A DNA stretch of 64,000 nucleotides from Alkaliphilus serpentinus. Its GTDB lineage: Bacteria; Bacillota; Clostridia; Peptostreptococcales; Natronincolaceae. A program made the position numbers and the translations under genes. The notes below the pieces were generated by a model. That model searched no databases. It was not told where the DNA came from and saw only the letters and a program-made list of their open reading frames with translations. The DNA lies in assembly GCF_009017255.1 (NCBI RefSeq), contig NZ_WBZB01000022.1, forward strand, positions 1 to 64,000, written 5' to 3'. Shown here one piece after another: positions 34,859 through 42,606 of the stretch (within the stretch, counting starts at the first letter, position 1; every line of letters starts with the position of its first letter).

Positions 34859-35680
34859 ATGATCCAAATAGTCACCGATAGCACCGCTTACTTCGAAAGG
34901 GCCGAAATGGAGAAATACGGATTGAAAATTGTTCCCCTTTCAGTGAACTTTGAAAACACTGTAAGTGATGAGGGCTTTCCAGGGGAATTTGACGAATTTT
35001 TTAATAGACTTGCTGTATCTAAGGATTTTCCTACCACCTCCCAGCCTTCTGCTGGCGCCTTTGCTGAGGTGTATAAAAAAGCCATCGAAGAAGGCAAAGA
35101 AGTGATTACCATAACCCTCACAGCCAAGCTTAGTGGTACATATAATAGTGCCATTACTGCTGCAGCCTTAGTTGACCAATCTAAGGTTACGGTAGTGGAT
35201 TCTGAAACAACTGCAGCCAATTTAAAGGAGCTAGTTATGATGGCCCTTGAACTTTCCAATAATGGATTGTCAAGAAATGAAATAGTGAATATCTTAGAAT
35301 CTCAAAAGAAGAGAATGGGTGTAAATTTAACTGTAGGAACCCTTGAATATTTGAAAAAGGGTGGACGTCTTTCCAACACCGGGGCCCTTATAGGGAATCT
35401 TTTGAACATTAAGCCCATTATCGCCTTAAAGGATGGTAAGCTTGTACCGGTAGGAAAGGTTAGAGGTAGAAAAAACGCCATAGAAAAGATCAGCGAAGGG
35501 ATTCCACAAGAGGTTAAAACCATAAGCATCTGTCATATTTTTGCCCTTGAGGAGGCTACTGAGATTAAAGAATACTTTATAGACAAATATCCCAGTGCTA
35601 CTATAAACCTAGAGGTTTTAGGACCAGTAATTGGCGCCCACCTTGGCCCAAAGGCCCTTGGAGTTTTATATAGTTACTAG
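34859..35680 (+). CDS. DegV family protein (fatty acid binding)
   Basis: The 273-residue protein shows the DegV pattern: MIQIVTDSTAYF (start), TTSQPSAGAFAEVYKKA, ITLTAKLSGTYNSA (about 84-97), NLTVGTLEYLKKGGRLSNTGALIGNLLNIKPI and a final GPVIGAHLGPKALGVLY. In Gram-positive bacteria such proteins (FakB) hold fatty acids for phosphorylation by FakA. AGGAGATGATATA precedes the ATG; a promoter-like AT-rich region lies before. No FakA kinase gene is adjacent, so the pairing is with a distant gene. Confidence 0.9.
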   Translation: MIQIVTDSTAYFERAEMEKYGLKIVPLSVNFENTVSDEGFPGEFDEFFNRLAVSKDFPTTSQPSAGAFAEVYKKAIEEGKEVITITLTAKLSGTYNSAITAAALVDQSKVTVVDSETTAANLKELVMMALELSNNGLSRNEIVNILESQKKRMGVNLTVGTLEYLKKGGRLSNTGALIGNLLNIKPIIALKDGKLVPVGKVRGRKNAIEKISEGIPQEVKTISICHIFALEEATEIKEYFIDKYPSATINLEVLGPVIGAHLGPKALGVLYSY

Positions 35681-35716
35681 CTAATAGTTCTTCCTCCAAC
35701 AGAACTAGAATATAAA

Positions 35717-35770
35717 ACGATAAAAATCGAGTAGAGGAAATAGTCCCTTCTACTCGATTAGTTTTTTTAT
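35717..35770 (+). terminator. Terminator after the DegV gene
   Basis: AATCGAGTAGAGG pairs with CTTCTACTCGATT around a nine-base loop, followed by AGTTTTTTT. The hairpin overlaps the end of the convergent gene at 35750. Confidence 0.8.
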
Positions 35771-36256
35771 CTTAAATATTATATCAGTAGTATCTTTCTC
35801 TCGAATCCTAAACCTTTGATATCCTAAGTAACAGTAATTTTCACCTTGATCAAGAAGATAGTAAATTGAAAAGATTTTTTGTTGAAGAAACTTTAGGGAG
35901 CTTAGGATTTCATCATTTTCATTTAAACTGAAGGAAAAGGTAGCCTTTTCTTTATCAACAATCAGAGTAAGGAAAAGGACCTCTCCTGTAATTGATAGCT
36001 TGCAGCTAATATCATTTAATATCCAATTTAGGTCCCTCTCACCCTCACATTCCATATAAAAGGCAGTTTTGTCATATTGAAAAAGAAAATAAATTTCAAC
36101 ATCTTCTAAAGGGGCTCGCCTATAGCTATTGGGGAAATTGAGTATTGTGCCTTTGTTAATAACCTCCATGGGCTTAAGCTTTAGAAGGGGATTTATGCTT
36201 TCCAAAACAGCCTTGTTATGGGTAGTGTCTAATAAATTATTGAATGTGTTCTCCAT
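35750..36256 (-). CDS. Hypothetical protein, 168 aa
   Basis: I do not recognise this protein. It is soluble, with no signal peptide or membrane segment. Features are NKGTILNFPNSYRRAPLEDVEIYFLF near residues 34-59, a beta-rich middle (AFYMECEGERDLNWIL) and an IFSIYYLLDQGENYCYLGYQRFRI segment near 129-151. The ATG follows GGGGGATGGGAAGCT. It is transcribed alone, and its 3' end shares a terminator stem with the DegV gene. No motif gives a function. Confidence 0.5.
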   Translation of the reverse strand: MENTFNNLLDTTHNKAVLESINPLLKLKPMEVINKGTILNFPNSYRRAPLEDVEIYFLFQYDKTAFYMECEGERDLNWILNDISCKLSITGEVLFLTLIVDKEKATFSFSLNENDEILSSLKFLQQKIFSIYYLLDQGENYCYLGYQRFRIREKDTTDIIFKIKKLIE

Positions 36257-36642
36257 AGCTTCCCATCCCCCTTTAATATGTATATTCTATTTTCCCACAT
36301 ATAAAGACATTTTTCCTGCCTTAATTCTGATTTATGCGAACAAAAGCAATTCATGCGTTAATACTTATGGTTAAAATGCTTTTGTTTTCCAGAGAACCCA
36401 TGCGTTCTCTAGGACACTTCGTTGTACTCTCCTTATTTTTATAAGGGGGTTACCCCCTTAAAATCCCCCATTTAATAGGTAAAAAAAGAGAACTTTCCTA
36501 TTAAATAAAAAAGGTAAATATTAATTTACTACAATAAAAGTTAAAAAAATTTAACTAAATTTATGCAGTATTTTAACCTACTTAGAGTGATTTTTTAGTA
36601 TTATTTATATATCAAAAGTATTCATCTTGAGGAGCCAGTTAT
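36257..36642. other. 386-bp intergenic region with dispersed repeat
   Basis: The left part (36373-36513) is the longer copy of a repeat shared with 40411-40504. The rest is AT-rich, and TTTTTTAG/TATTTATAT before 36640 may be the promoter of the 69-aa gene. No reading frame is supported. Confidence 0.5.
36373..36513. repeat. Dispersed repeat, family 2, longer copy
   Basis: It contains TGCTTTTGTTTTCCAGAGAAC, then CCCCCTTAAAATCCCCCATTTAATAGG and GAACTTTCCTATT. The second copy near 40.4 kb has these modules in the same order but lacks the middle about 50 bp (CCATGCGTTCTCTAGGACAC and following). Confidence 0.7.
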
Positions 36643-36852
36643 ATGACAACCTTACAAGCAGTTATAAGATTAAAAGAGATTAAAGAGACAATTGAAAACT
36701 ACAAGATCCCCTCCGACCTTCTGGTTAACATCCAACAGGAATTTTTATCTTTGAAGTCCCAGCTACTGAGTTCTAGTTTTGCCTTCGAGGGTGTAATTGG
36801 TCTAATAGATGAGGTTGAAGCTAAGTTAAATAAGGCTAAGATTATTCATTAA
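36643..36852 (+). CDS. Small hypothetical protein, 69 aa
   Basis: The ATG at 36643 has TTGAGGAGC about seven bases upstream. The 69 residues form a helical, charged protein (AVIRLKEIKETIENYKI, then VNIQQEFLSLKSQLLSSS and LIDEVEAKLNKAK), possibly a coiled-coil dimer. There is no membrane segment. It is convergent with trmB and overlaps its end by 11 bases. I do not recognise it; the ribosome site and codon use suggest it is real. Confidence 0.5.
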   Translation: MTTLQAVIRLKEIKETIENYKIPSDLLVNIQQEFLSLKSQLLSSSFAFEGVIGLIDEVEAKLNKAKIIH

Positions 36853-37474
36853 TTCCAACACATTTATATATAGCCTTCCCCATTCTAAAAAACTTTTCTT
36901 CATACTCTGTCATAATATTTTCAAGGTCTTTTTCCTTATGGAGGTCATAGATAACCTCCATAAGCTTTAGTCCACACCTTCGCATCTCATCTAAAGTAAA
37001 CTCAAATAATTCTAAACCATCGGTTTTAAAGTGTATTTCACCTTTTGGGGGTAAAATCTTTTTATATTTAACTAATAGACTACTATGGGTTAGCCTTCTT
37101 TTTTCATGGCGTTTTTTCGGCCACGGATCGCTAAAGTTTAGATAGATTCGTTGAATTTCTCCCACTAAAAAAAAATCCTCTATTTCCTCAGCAATGGCTT
37201 TGGTTAGCAGTAAATTATTTAAGCCTTTTTCTTCAACTTCCCTTGCGGCTTTATATAGCAATTCACCTGACTTTTCTATTCCTACATAGTTGATGTGGGG
37301 GTTCTTTTCTGCTAATGTCATGATAAACTTCCCCTTCCCCATACCTATTTCAATATGTATAGGGTTTTCATTATTAAATCGTTTTCTGAAGCTACCCTTG
37401 GATTTTGTTGAATCCACGAAAAAGCTGAATTCCCTTAGTAAATTATCTACTCCTGGTATATTTCTTACCCTCAT
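36842..37474 (-). CDS. trmB: tRNA (guanine-N7-)-methyltransferase TrmB
   Basis: TrmB places m7G at position 46 of tRNA using SAM. The 210-residue protein shows HIEIGMGKGKFIMTLAEKNP (SAM site, about 36-55), NYVGIEKSGELLYKA, the TrmB-specific IYLNFSDPWPKKRHEKRRLTHSSLL (about 109-133) and LHFKTDGLELFEF-like HFKTDGLELF. Length and motifs are normal. AAAGGACC precedes the ATG. The gene's 3' end overlaps the convergent 69-aa gene. Confidence 0.95.
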   Translation of the reverse strand: MRVRNIPGVDNLLREFSFFVDSTKSKGSFRKRFNNENPIHIEIGMGKGKFIMTLAEKNPHINYVGIEKSGELLYKAAREVEEKGLNNLLLTKAIAEEIEDFFLVGEIQRIYLNFSDPWPKKRHEKRRLTHSSLLVKYKKILPPKGEIHFKTDGLELFEFTLDEMRRCGLKLMEVIYDLHKEKDLENIMTEYEEKFFRMGKAIYKCVGINE

Positions 37475-37508
37475 ATGTATAACCGGTCCTTTCAGTATTA
37501 TAAACCAG

Positions 37509-37538
37509 TGAAAAGTTAAAAATTAAAAGTTAAAAGTT
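37509..37538. repeat. Heptamer array (AAAAGTT/AAAAATT)
   Basis: Four 7-bp units AAAAGTT, AAAAATT, AAAAGTT, AAAAGTT upstream of trmB. Confidence 0.8.
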
Positions 37539-37718
37539 GCAGTGAGATAAGGCCAATTACAATTGAGCCTTATTCTCATGATATTGTTGTTTATCAGCTA
37601 TTTCCCAATGAAAACAACATACCACGAAGGCATATTTATAATTTTCAATTCTAAATTTTGCAATTTCAATTTTCCTACCTTCTACTATATCACTTCTTCT
37701 AAGATAAAGTATACCTTA

Positions 37719-38408
37719 TTAAATAATCGTGATCTTTCTTATACCCTTTGTATCCTTTAAGATGATGGCTATATCTTCCTTATGGAATTCATGTTGTTTG
37801 TTACCTTTGGACTTAACCTTAAGGGTTAATAATGCTGTTTCGCTTTCCTCAGTCATCATATCCAAAGAAACCTGTATAATTGAAATATCGTTCTTACCTA
37901 AGGCTTCTGCTACCCGGCCCAATTGGCCGGGAACATTGTCAATAGTCAGCTGTATGGCAATGATACTTCTTTTGTCGGGTATATAAATTTCTAAGTGGGT
38001 AAAAACCTTAAGGGCCAATAAAACAGTAATGGTTGCTATAATGGCTCCAGTATAAAATCCTGCACCTATGGCTAATCCAATGGCAGCAACTGTCCATAGA
38101 CTAGCTGCAGTAGTTAAACCCTTAATAGTATTGCCCTCTCTAATAATTGTCCCAGCTCCTAAGAAGCCCATTCCACTTATAACCTGGGCCCCTAGCCGCG
38201 CCGGATCAATATCGGAGTAATTCCTATAGTTTCCGTATAGATGTAAGGAAAGAAGCATCACTAGCGAAGCCCCTATACACACCAATATATGGGTTCTAAA
38301 ACCTGCAGCTCTCCTAATGCTTTCCCTCTCGATGCCTACTAATCCCCCTAATATAACAGCCAATGCCAATCGAATAATTATTTCATTTACAGATAACATA
38401 TCCTTCAC
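37719..38408 (-). CDS. MgtC/SapB family membrane protein with C-terminal ACT-like domain
   Basis: The 229-residue protein has five membrane helices and the MgtC core LGGLVGIEREsi-RRAAGFRTHILVCIGASLVML (about 19-52) and GMGFLGAGTIIREGN and GLTTAASLWTVAAIG motifs. The last 75 residues resemble an ACT-type regulatory domain (IQLTIDNVPGQLGRVAEALGKNDISII). MgtC proteins affect ATP synthase and Mg/phosphate balance; a transport role is not proven. The recorded start is GTG at 38406-38408; an ATG three codons on is the alternative, both with weak ribosome sites. It stands alone. Confidence 0.87.
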   Translation of the reverse strand: MKDMLSVNEIIIRLALAVILGGLVGIERESIRRAAGFRTHILVCIGASLVMLLSLHLYGNYRNYSDIDPARLGAQVISGMGFLGAGTIIREGNTIKGLTTAASLWTVAAIGLAIGAGFYTGAIIATITVLLALKVFTHLEIYIPDKRSIIAIQLTIDNVPGQLGRVAEALGKNDISIIQVSLDMMTEESETALLTLKVKSKGNKQHEFHKEDIAIILKDTKGIRKITII

Positions 38409-38545
38409 CTAGCCTTGTAGATGGTTTATAATAAATATATGTGTATTTAAAGTATTTGCTTCTTTTTATTTGCAATTACAAAAAATAAAAAAATCTTTGT
38501 TCATATGAATTTATAAATTTTTTAATATAGAAGGGGGAAAATATA

Positions 38546-38818
38546 ATGGATTATATAGATACTGGGGGATTTTTGTTATGGGAATGGCTAAAAACGCTCA
38601 TTATTTTTTCTGTAATAGATATCCTATTTATCAAGAAAAAATTTAGGGATGTTATAAAGAGTCCTGATACCTTTATATCCTCTTTGATTGTTGCATCTTT
38701 TTTGTTAATCATCCGTGGACAGCAGCATTTCTCAATAGGTCTTTTTGTTCTATGGACTATAGCTTCCATTATTCTTTATCTAATACTAAAAATTTTGTAT
38801 AATATGTTTATGCGATAA
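38546..38818 (+). CDS. Small membrane protein, 90 aa, unknown
   Basis: I do not recognise this 90-residue protein. It has a hydrophobic N-terminal segment (LLWEWLKTLIIFSVIDILFI), a charged loop (KKKFRDVIKSPD) and two more hydrophobic segments (SSLIVASFLLIIRG and FVLWTIASIILYLILKIL), so it is a likely three-helix membrane protein with the N-terminus outside or in. AAGGGGGAAAATATA precedes the ATG. It lies directly before the c-di-AMP riboswitch. Function unknown. Confidence 0.55.
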   Translation: MDYIDTGGFLLWEWLKTLIIFSVIDILFIKKKFRDVIKSPDTFISSLIVASFLLIIRGQQHFSIGLFVLWTIASIILYLILKILYNMFMR

Positions 38819-38887
38819 TTAGTTGTTATTATTTTCCAAATTAAACTTACATTAACATCATATTTTCATTTTAGCCTGTAAAAAATA

Positions 38888-39012
38888 TAAATGAGCCGAA
38901 AGTTTATTAAAATAAACTGCGGGGGACCCAAAAATGGGGTGAATCGTCTATTATGACGTAGGCTATTTCCCAAGCCGAACCCGACAGCTAACCTCGTAGG
39001 CTACAGGGAGGG
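38888..39012 (+). promoter_or_regulatory. c-di-AMP riboswitch (ydaO-yuaA type)
   Basis: The sequence has the conserved core of the ydaO-yuaA element: GCGGGGGACCC, then TGGGGTGAATCG, GTAGGC, AAGCCGAACCCGACAGCTAACC and TCGTAGGCTAC, in the usual order. It sits directly before a gene for a SleB-type wall hydrolase, a classic target. c-di-AMP binding switches such genes off. Confidence 0.88.
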
Positions 39013-39018
39013 TTTAAA

Positions 39019-39544
39019 ATGAAAAAAAATCTGTTAATGTTGGCTCTATCCTTTATGCTGATTGCACCTAGTATACAAGAAATAAATGCCTATAAGGATT
39101 ATGGCTCTGATTTATTGATTTTAGAGGAAACCCGAGAGGCAACCCAATCAGAGGCTTATCTCAGGCATTACAGTTAGCGGTAAATACTATTCTTCCCACG
39201 AAATCTATCTACTAGCAAAGATTATCCATGCTGAAGCAAGAGGCGAAGATGAAATGGGTATGATTGCAGTAGGTGCAGTAGTCCTTAATCGTGTAGGCTC
39301 AGGTGAATTTCCAAATAGAATAGAAGAAGTAATATTGCAACCAAAACAATTTAGCTCAGTTGATGATGGTCAATTTCAGCTAGAACCTAATGAAGTGGCC
39401 TATAAAGCAGCTTTTAAGGCTCTAATGGGCAATGATCCAACAAAGGGATGCTTATTTTTTTACAATCCCCAAATTGCAACAGCGGGATGGAGCTTTAATA
39501 GGGAAACTGTTGTTGTCATAGGTGACCATCATTTCACAAAGTAG
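39019..39544 (+). pseudogene. SleB-type cell wall hydrolase, frameshifted
   Basis: The ATG at 39019 has GGGAGGG upstream and codes for a signal peptide (MKKNLLMLALSFMLIAPS) and 52 residues ending at TAG near 39175. The hydrolase domain is in the next frame: GKYYSSHEIYLLAKIIHAEARGEDEMG, AVGAVVLNRVGSGEFP and a final FYNPQIATAGWSF, ending at TAG 39542-39544. SleB/CwlJ-like enzymes cut spore cortex or cell wall peptidoglycan at the AEARGE glutamate. A one-base insertion (or two-base deletion) between about 39122 and 39177 breaks the gene. It may be a true pseudogene or a sequence error, since the catalytic frame is otherwise intact. Confidence 0.85.
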
Positions 39545-39587
39545 ATAAAAAAACAACAGATTGAAATATCTGTTGTTTTTTTATCTA
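39544..39587. terminator. Bidirectional terminator
   Basis: GATAAAAAAACAACAGAT pairs with ATCTGTTGTTTTTTTATC around a six-base loop, between the SleB-type gene and the convergent DUF881 gene. Confidence 0.9.
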
Positions 39588-39590
39588 CAT

Positions 39591-40304
39591 TTATCCTTCA
39601 TTAGGAACTGTTTTATAAAATTGTATGGGTTTTTCCTTAGTTACCTTGGGTATTTCCATGTTTTCACTAAAATCGATTTTACTTTCTATTCCATCGTTAG
39701 ACATTAGGCTAAATATCAATGTTCTATATTCAACATATCTCTTTAATGCATTTACATCTCCTATGGCACCAACTGTATAGGGTGGTGATATGGGCATACC
39801 ATTGACATTTATGTGGTTTCCTGCACGAATAATTTCACTTCTAGCAGTAATTCGATTATCATTTATGGTTATAACCTCAGCACCAAAAACCCTTAATTCA
39901 TTCACTAAGTTTATCAGGTACCTTTTATCGTCTATTACAGGAGCAATATTTACTCCCTCTTCTCCTTCAATGGTTATGATAATCCCAGGCCCCGTAACCG
40001 CCATATGTCCACTTAACAACTTAAATTGATTTACATCAGCCCTTAACTTCTTTAGTGGAATACTTTCTGTAGCCCTCTCCTTCTCAAATTCTTCAACTCT
40101 AGCTTCTAATTCTTGAATATTTTGTCTCATTTCCTTATTATTCTTTCTTAGAGCGTTGATTTCACTTATGTCAGAATCATTGTTTATATTATTATTAAAG
40201 CTATTGGGCTGGATTTTTTCGTGGGTATTTAATTGTATCCCTACAAGCAAACCAAACAATATAAAAAAAACCATTAATGTTAAATGTACAATTTTATTTT
40301 TCAA
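39591..40304 (-). CDS. DUF881 family protein
   Basis: The 237-residue protein has one N-terminal membrane helix (LTLMVFFILFGLLVGIQL), a coiled coil (about 45-90, with EINALRKNNKEMRQNIQELEARVEEF), and the DUF881 core with GHMAVTGPGIIITIEGE, INLVNELRVFGAEVITINDNRI and SPPYTVGAIGD. Members such as YlxW/YlxX lie in cell division clusters of Bacillus, but the function is unknown. The start is TTG at 40302-40304 after GAGGAAGTGTAACC. It stands alone here, after the hydrolase gene. Confidence 0.87.
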   Translation of the reverse strand: MKNKIVHLTLMVFFILFGLLVGIQLNTHEKIQPNSFNNNINNDSDISEINALRKNNKEMRQNIQELEARVEEFEKERATESIPLKKLRADVNQFKLLSGHMAVTGPGIIITIEGEEGVNIAPVIDDKRYLINLVNELRVFGAEVITINDNRITARSEIIRAGNHINVNGMPISPPYTVGAIGDVNALKRYVEYRTLIFSLMSNDGIESKIDFSENMEIPKVTKEKPIQFYKTVPNEG

Positions 40305-40410
40305 GGTTACACTTCCTCAAGTTATATTATCTCTTATTCCTTCTATTGTACCAAATGGTGAAAGAAAACGTCAAATAACAAAAGTATTTCATTAATTAAA
40401 TATTTTAGGT

Positions 40411-40504
40411 GAAATTGCTTTTGTTTTCCAGGGAACGCCCCCCTTAAGAACCTCCCATTTTATAGGACTTAAAACGAACTTTTCCTATGAAAAAATAAAA
40501 TAGG
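40411..40504. repeat. Dispersed repeat, family 2, shorter copy
   Basis: Same modules as at 36373-36513: TTGCTTTTGTTTTCCAGGGAAC, CCCCCTTAAGAACCTCCCATTTTATAGG, GAACTTTTCCTAT. It sits next to the SASP gene terminator. Confidence 0.65.
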
Positions 40505-40522
40505 AAGGTTAAGACCTTCCTA
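40490..40522 (-). terminator. Terminator overlapping the SASP stop codon
   Basis: TAGGAAGGTCTTAACCTTCCTA on the minus strand contains the stop codon TAA in its loop, followed by TTTTATTTTTT. Confidence 0.8.
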
Positions 40523-40691
40523 AATGTGTTAAAGACTTCTCTGCTTCCTCTACCATTTTTTTAACCATGTTGCCGTCAACATAGCCTGCTCTAGTCTCGT
40601 TTTCTAAGCCTAATTCCTTTGCAATCTCTTCTTTAAATGAATTTAGAGCCTGACGAGCCTCAGGTACTACAGGCCTTCTATTGTTATTCAT
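40509..40691 (-). CDS. Alpha/beta-type small acid-soluble spore protein
   Basis: SASPs coat and protect spore DNA and are cut by GPR during germination. The 60-residue product starts MNNNRRPVVPEARQALNSFK and has the GPR cleavage sequence EEIAKELG (about 21-28) and the DNA-binding GNMVKKMVEEAEKSL end. The ATG at 40689-40691 with GAGGTGATATTT is the right start; the longer frame to 40754 reads through promoter sequence. Direct evidence that the organism sporulates. Expression is expected from sigma-G in the forespore. Confidence 0.93.
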   Translation of the reverse strand: MNNNRRPVVPEARQALNSFKEEIAKELGLENETRAGYVDGNMVKKMVEEAEKSLTHLGRS

Positions 40692-40758
40692 AAATATCAC
40701 CTCAAGTATAATATACCTTCTTATTAAATAATTTATTATTGGTATATTATTCATGTTA

Positions 40759-41754
40759 TTATTTGAGGGTTATCAGTCCCAAGCTTTCCCTTACCTCCCT
40801 CATGGTGGTCTCAGCCATTTCACTGGCCCTTTCGGCTCCCTTTGTATATACAGACACAACGTAATCTAGATTATTAGTATAATCTTCATATCTTGTCTTG
40901 AAGGGTTTTAAGGTCTCATTAACCACCTCTGCTGCCTCAGTCTTTAATGCTCCATAGCCCTTTCCTTCAAAGGATTCCACCACTGCTTCTATGCTTTTAC
41001 CACTCAGGGTAGATATAATGGTTATCAGGTTTTTAACTCCTGGCTGATGATCACTATAGGCTATTCTTCCTTCATTATCAGTTACAGCCCTTTTAATTTT
41101 CTTAACAATAACATCCTCAGAATCCATTAGGAAAATAGTGCCATTGCTATCTTCATCTGACTTTGACATTTTTTTAGTTGGATCTTGAAGGCTCATGATT
41201 TTAGCCCCCACCTTCGGTATATGATGCTCCGGCACGGTGAAGGTATCACCATAAACCTGATTAAATCGAAGAGCGATATCCCTAGTCAGCTCTAAATGTT
41301 GTTTTTGGTCCTCTCCTACAGGAACAACATCTGTTTTGTATAAAAGAATATCTGCTGCCTGCAGCACTGGATAGGTGAATAGACCTGAGTTAATGTTATC
41401 CTTATGCTTATCTGACTTCTCTTTAAATTGAGTCATTCGGCCCAGCTCTCCCATATAAGTATAACAATTTAGAATCCATGATAATTCTGTATGCTGAGGA
41501 ACATGGGATTGAAAAAATAATATGTTTTTCACTGGATCTAAACCACAGGCTAAATATTGTACTAAAAAGGATAAACAAACTCTATTAAACTCCTTAGGGT
41601 CCTGCCTAACGGTTAAAGAATGTAGATCAACAATGGAATACAAGCATTGATATTCCTTTTCTAAAGCTTTCCAGTTTTGAATAGCCCCAATATAGTTTCC
41701 TAGGGTCAAACTTCCCGTTGGTTGTGCACCACTAAATATAATCTTCTCCTTCAT
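40759..41754 (-). CDS. trpS: Tryptophanyl-tRNA synthetase TrpS
   Basis: TrpS charges tRNA-Trp. The 331-residue class I enzyme has IIFSGAQPTGSLTLGNYIGA (HIGH-like TLGN) at the start, a DLHSLT motif, EDQKQHLELTRDIALRFN (about 147-164) and KMSKS in TKKMSKSDEDSNG (about 195-207). The ATG at 41752-41754 has GGGAGGTTATATA upstream; the frame upstream to 41856 is part of the T-box leader. Length is normal. It is regulated by the tryptophan T-box described below. Confidence 0.95.
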   Translation of the reverse strand: MKEKIIFSGAQPTGSLTLGNYIGAIQNWKALEKEYQCLYSIVDLHSLTVRQDPKEFNRVCLSFLVQYLACGLDPVKNILFFQSHVPQHTELSWILNCYTYMGELGRMTQFKEKSDKHKDNINSGLFTYPVLQAADILLYKTDVVPVGEDQKQHLELTRDIALRFNQVYGDTFTVPEHHIPKVGAKIMSLQDPTKKMSKSDEDSNGTIFLMDSEDVIVKKIKRAVTDNEGRIAYSDHQPGVKNLITIISTLSGKSIEAVVESFEGKGYGALKTEAAEVVNETLKPFKTRYEDYTNNLDYVVSVYTKGAERASEMAETTMREVRESLGLITLK

Positions 41755-41772
41755 TATATAACCTCCCATCAA

Positions 41773-42016
41773 TTTATTAAATAAAAAACTCCTCATCTCT
41801 AAATTAAGAGACGAAGAGTATTCTCCGCGGTACCACTCTAAATTGTGCCTAAGCACCCCTTATTGGTTTAATAACCTATCCTTCTAACGGAGGATTGCCG
41901 TCTAGCTTTTAACCAGCACTCATAAGTCCATTCAAAGTAGGATTTAGTTCGATCTTCCACCATCATCGACTCGCTATTATAAATTGCCTACCTCTACTAT
42001 TCTCAATCATCGTTTT
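41773..42016 (-). promoter_or_regulatory. T-box leader of trpS (Trp specifier)
   Basis: On the minus strand the leader has an AG box (GATGGTGGAAG), a specifier loop with UGG in GAATGGACTT, the T-box core AGAGTGGTACCGCGG (about 41824-41838) and a terminator/antiterminator region (AGAGATGAGGAGTTTTTT near 41780-41800). Uncharged tRNA-Trp is expected to stabilise the antiterminator and raise trpS expression. Confidence 0.9.
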
Positions 42017-42074
42017 ATTATTTTGAATTATATAATATTGGAAAAGTTCTTGTCAATATGATAATTTTAATAAT

Positions 42075-42149
42075 TCATGTTAAATGTTGAATGTTAAATG
42101 TTGAAATTATTGTAAATGAAGAATGTAGAATTTAGAATGTAGAATTTAT
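42075..42149. repeat. Two adjacent heptamer arrays (AAATGTT-type and GTAGAAT-type)
   Basis: At 42076-42107 units of TTAAATG/TTGAATG repeat four times, and at 42118-42149 GTAGAAT/TTAGAAT/GTAGAAT. All have a 7-bp period. Confidence 0.85.
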
Positions 42150-42211
42150 GGTAAAATTTGAAGAACAAAGTTCAATTTTTAGATTATTTAAGCTTGGGAT
42201 TTTATTTTTAT

Positions 42212-42252
42212 TATTTCTCAATTCTCAATTCTCAATTCTCAATTCTCAATTC
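42212..42252. repeat. Heptamer array (AATTCTC)
   Basis: Five exact TCAATTC units in tandem directly before the 42258 gene stop; the most regular array in the window. Confidence 0.9.
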
Positions 42253-42257
42253 ATTTA

Positions 42258-42461
42258 TTATTCCTCAAAATGATCCTCTATATCCATAAGTTCCTTTTCT
42301 AGTTCTTCTACCCTTTTTTCTAGCTTTACGATCCTTCGAAGGAGCTCATCCTTTGGGGTAGATCTACCAAAATACTTAAGCAATAACACAGTAATAATCA
42401 CAGGCACACCCATTAATAATAGGACTACAAGAATACTAAGGAATTGATATATCGTAGACAA
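42258..42461 (-). CDS. Small membrane-anchored coiled-coil protein, unknown
   Basis: The 67-residue protein has one hydrophobic N-terminal helix (FLSILVVLLLMGVPVIITVLLL) and a charged heptad coil (DELLRRIVKLEKRVEELEKELMDIE). It resembles many small anchored Gram-positive proteins, but I cannot name a family. The TTG at 42459-42461 has GGAGG seven bases upstream; the ATG at 42479, six codons earlier, would add MGGGDP that includes the ribosome site. It is divergent from the H-NOX chemoreceptor gene. Function unknown. Confidence 0.55.
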   Translation of the reverse strand: MSTIYQFLSILVVLLLMGVPVIITVLLLKYFGRSTPKDELLRRIVKLEKRVEELEKELMDIEDHFEE

Positions 42462-42606
42462 AGGATCGCCTCCACCCATTATAATATCTTAAATTATATC
42501 ATAAATACTTAAAAACATAAAAAATAATAGTTTAAAACCTATAATAAGTGCTATTATATAATAGACGACATTATTCTACAAATTTCACAATGGAAGGAGC
42601 TGTGCT

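Noticed and set aside
42212-42252. CRISPR-like short repeats
   Set aside because: Units are 7 bp with no spacers; simple tandem repeats, not a CRISPR array.
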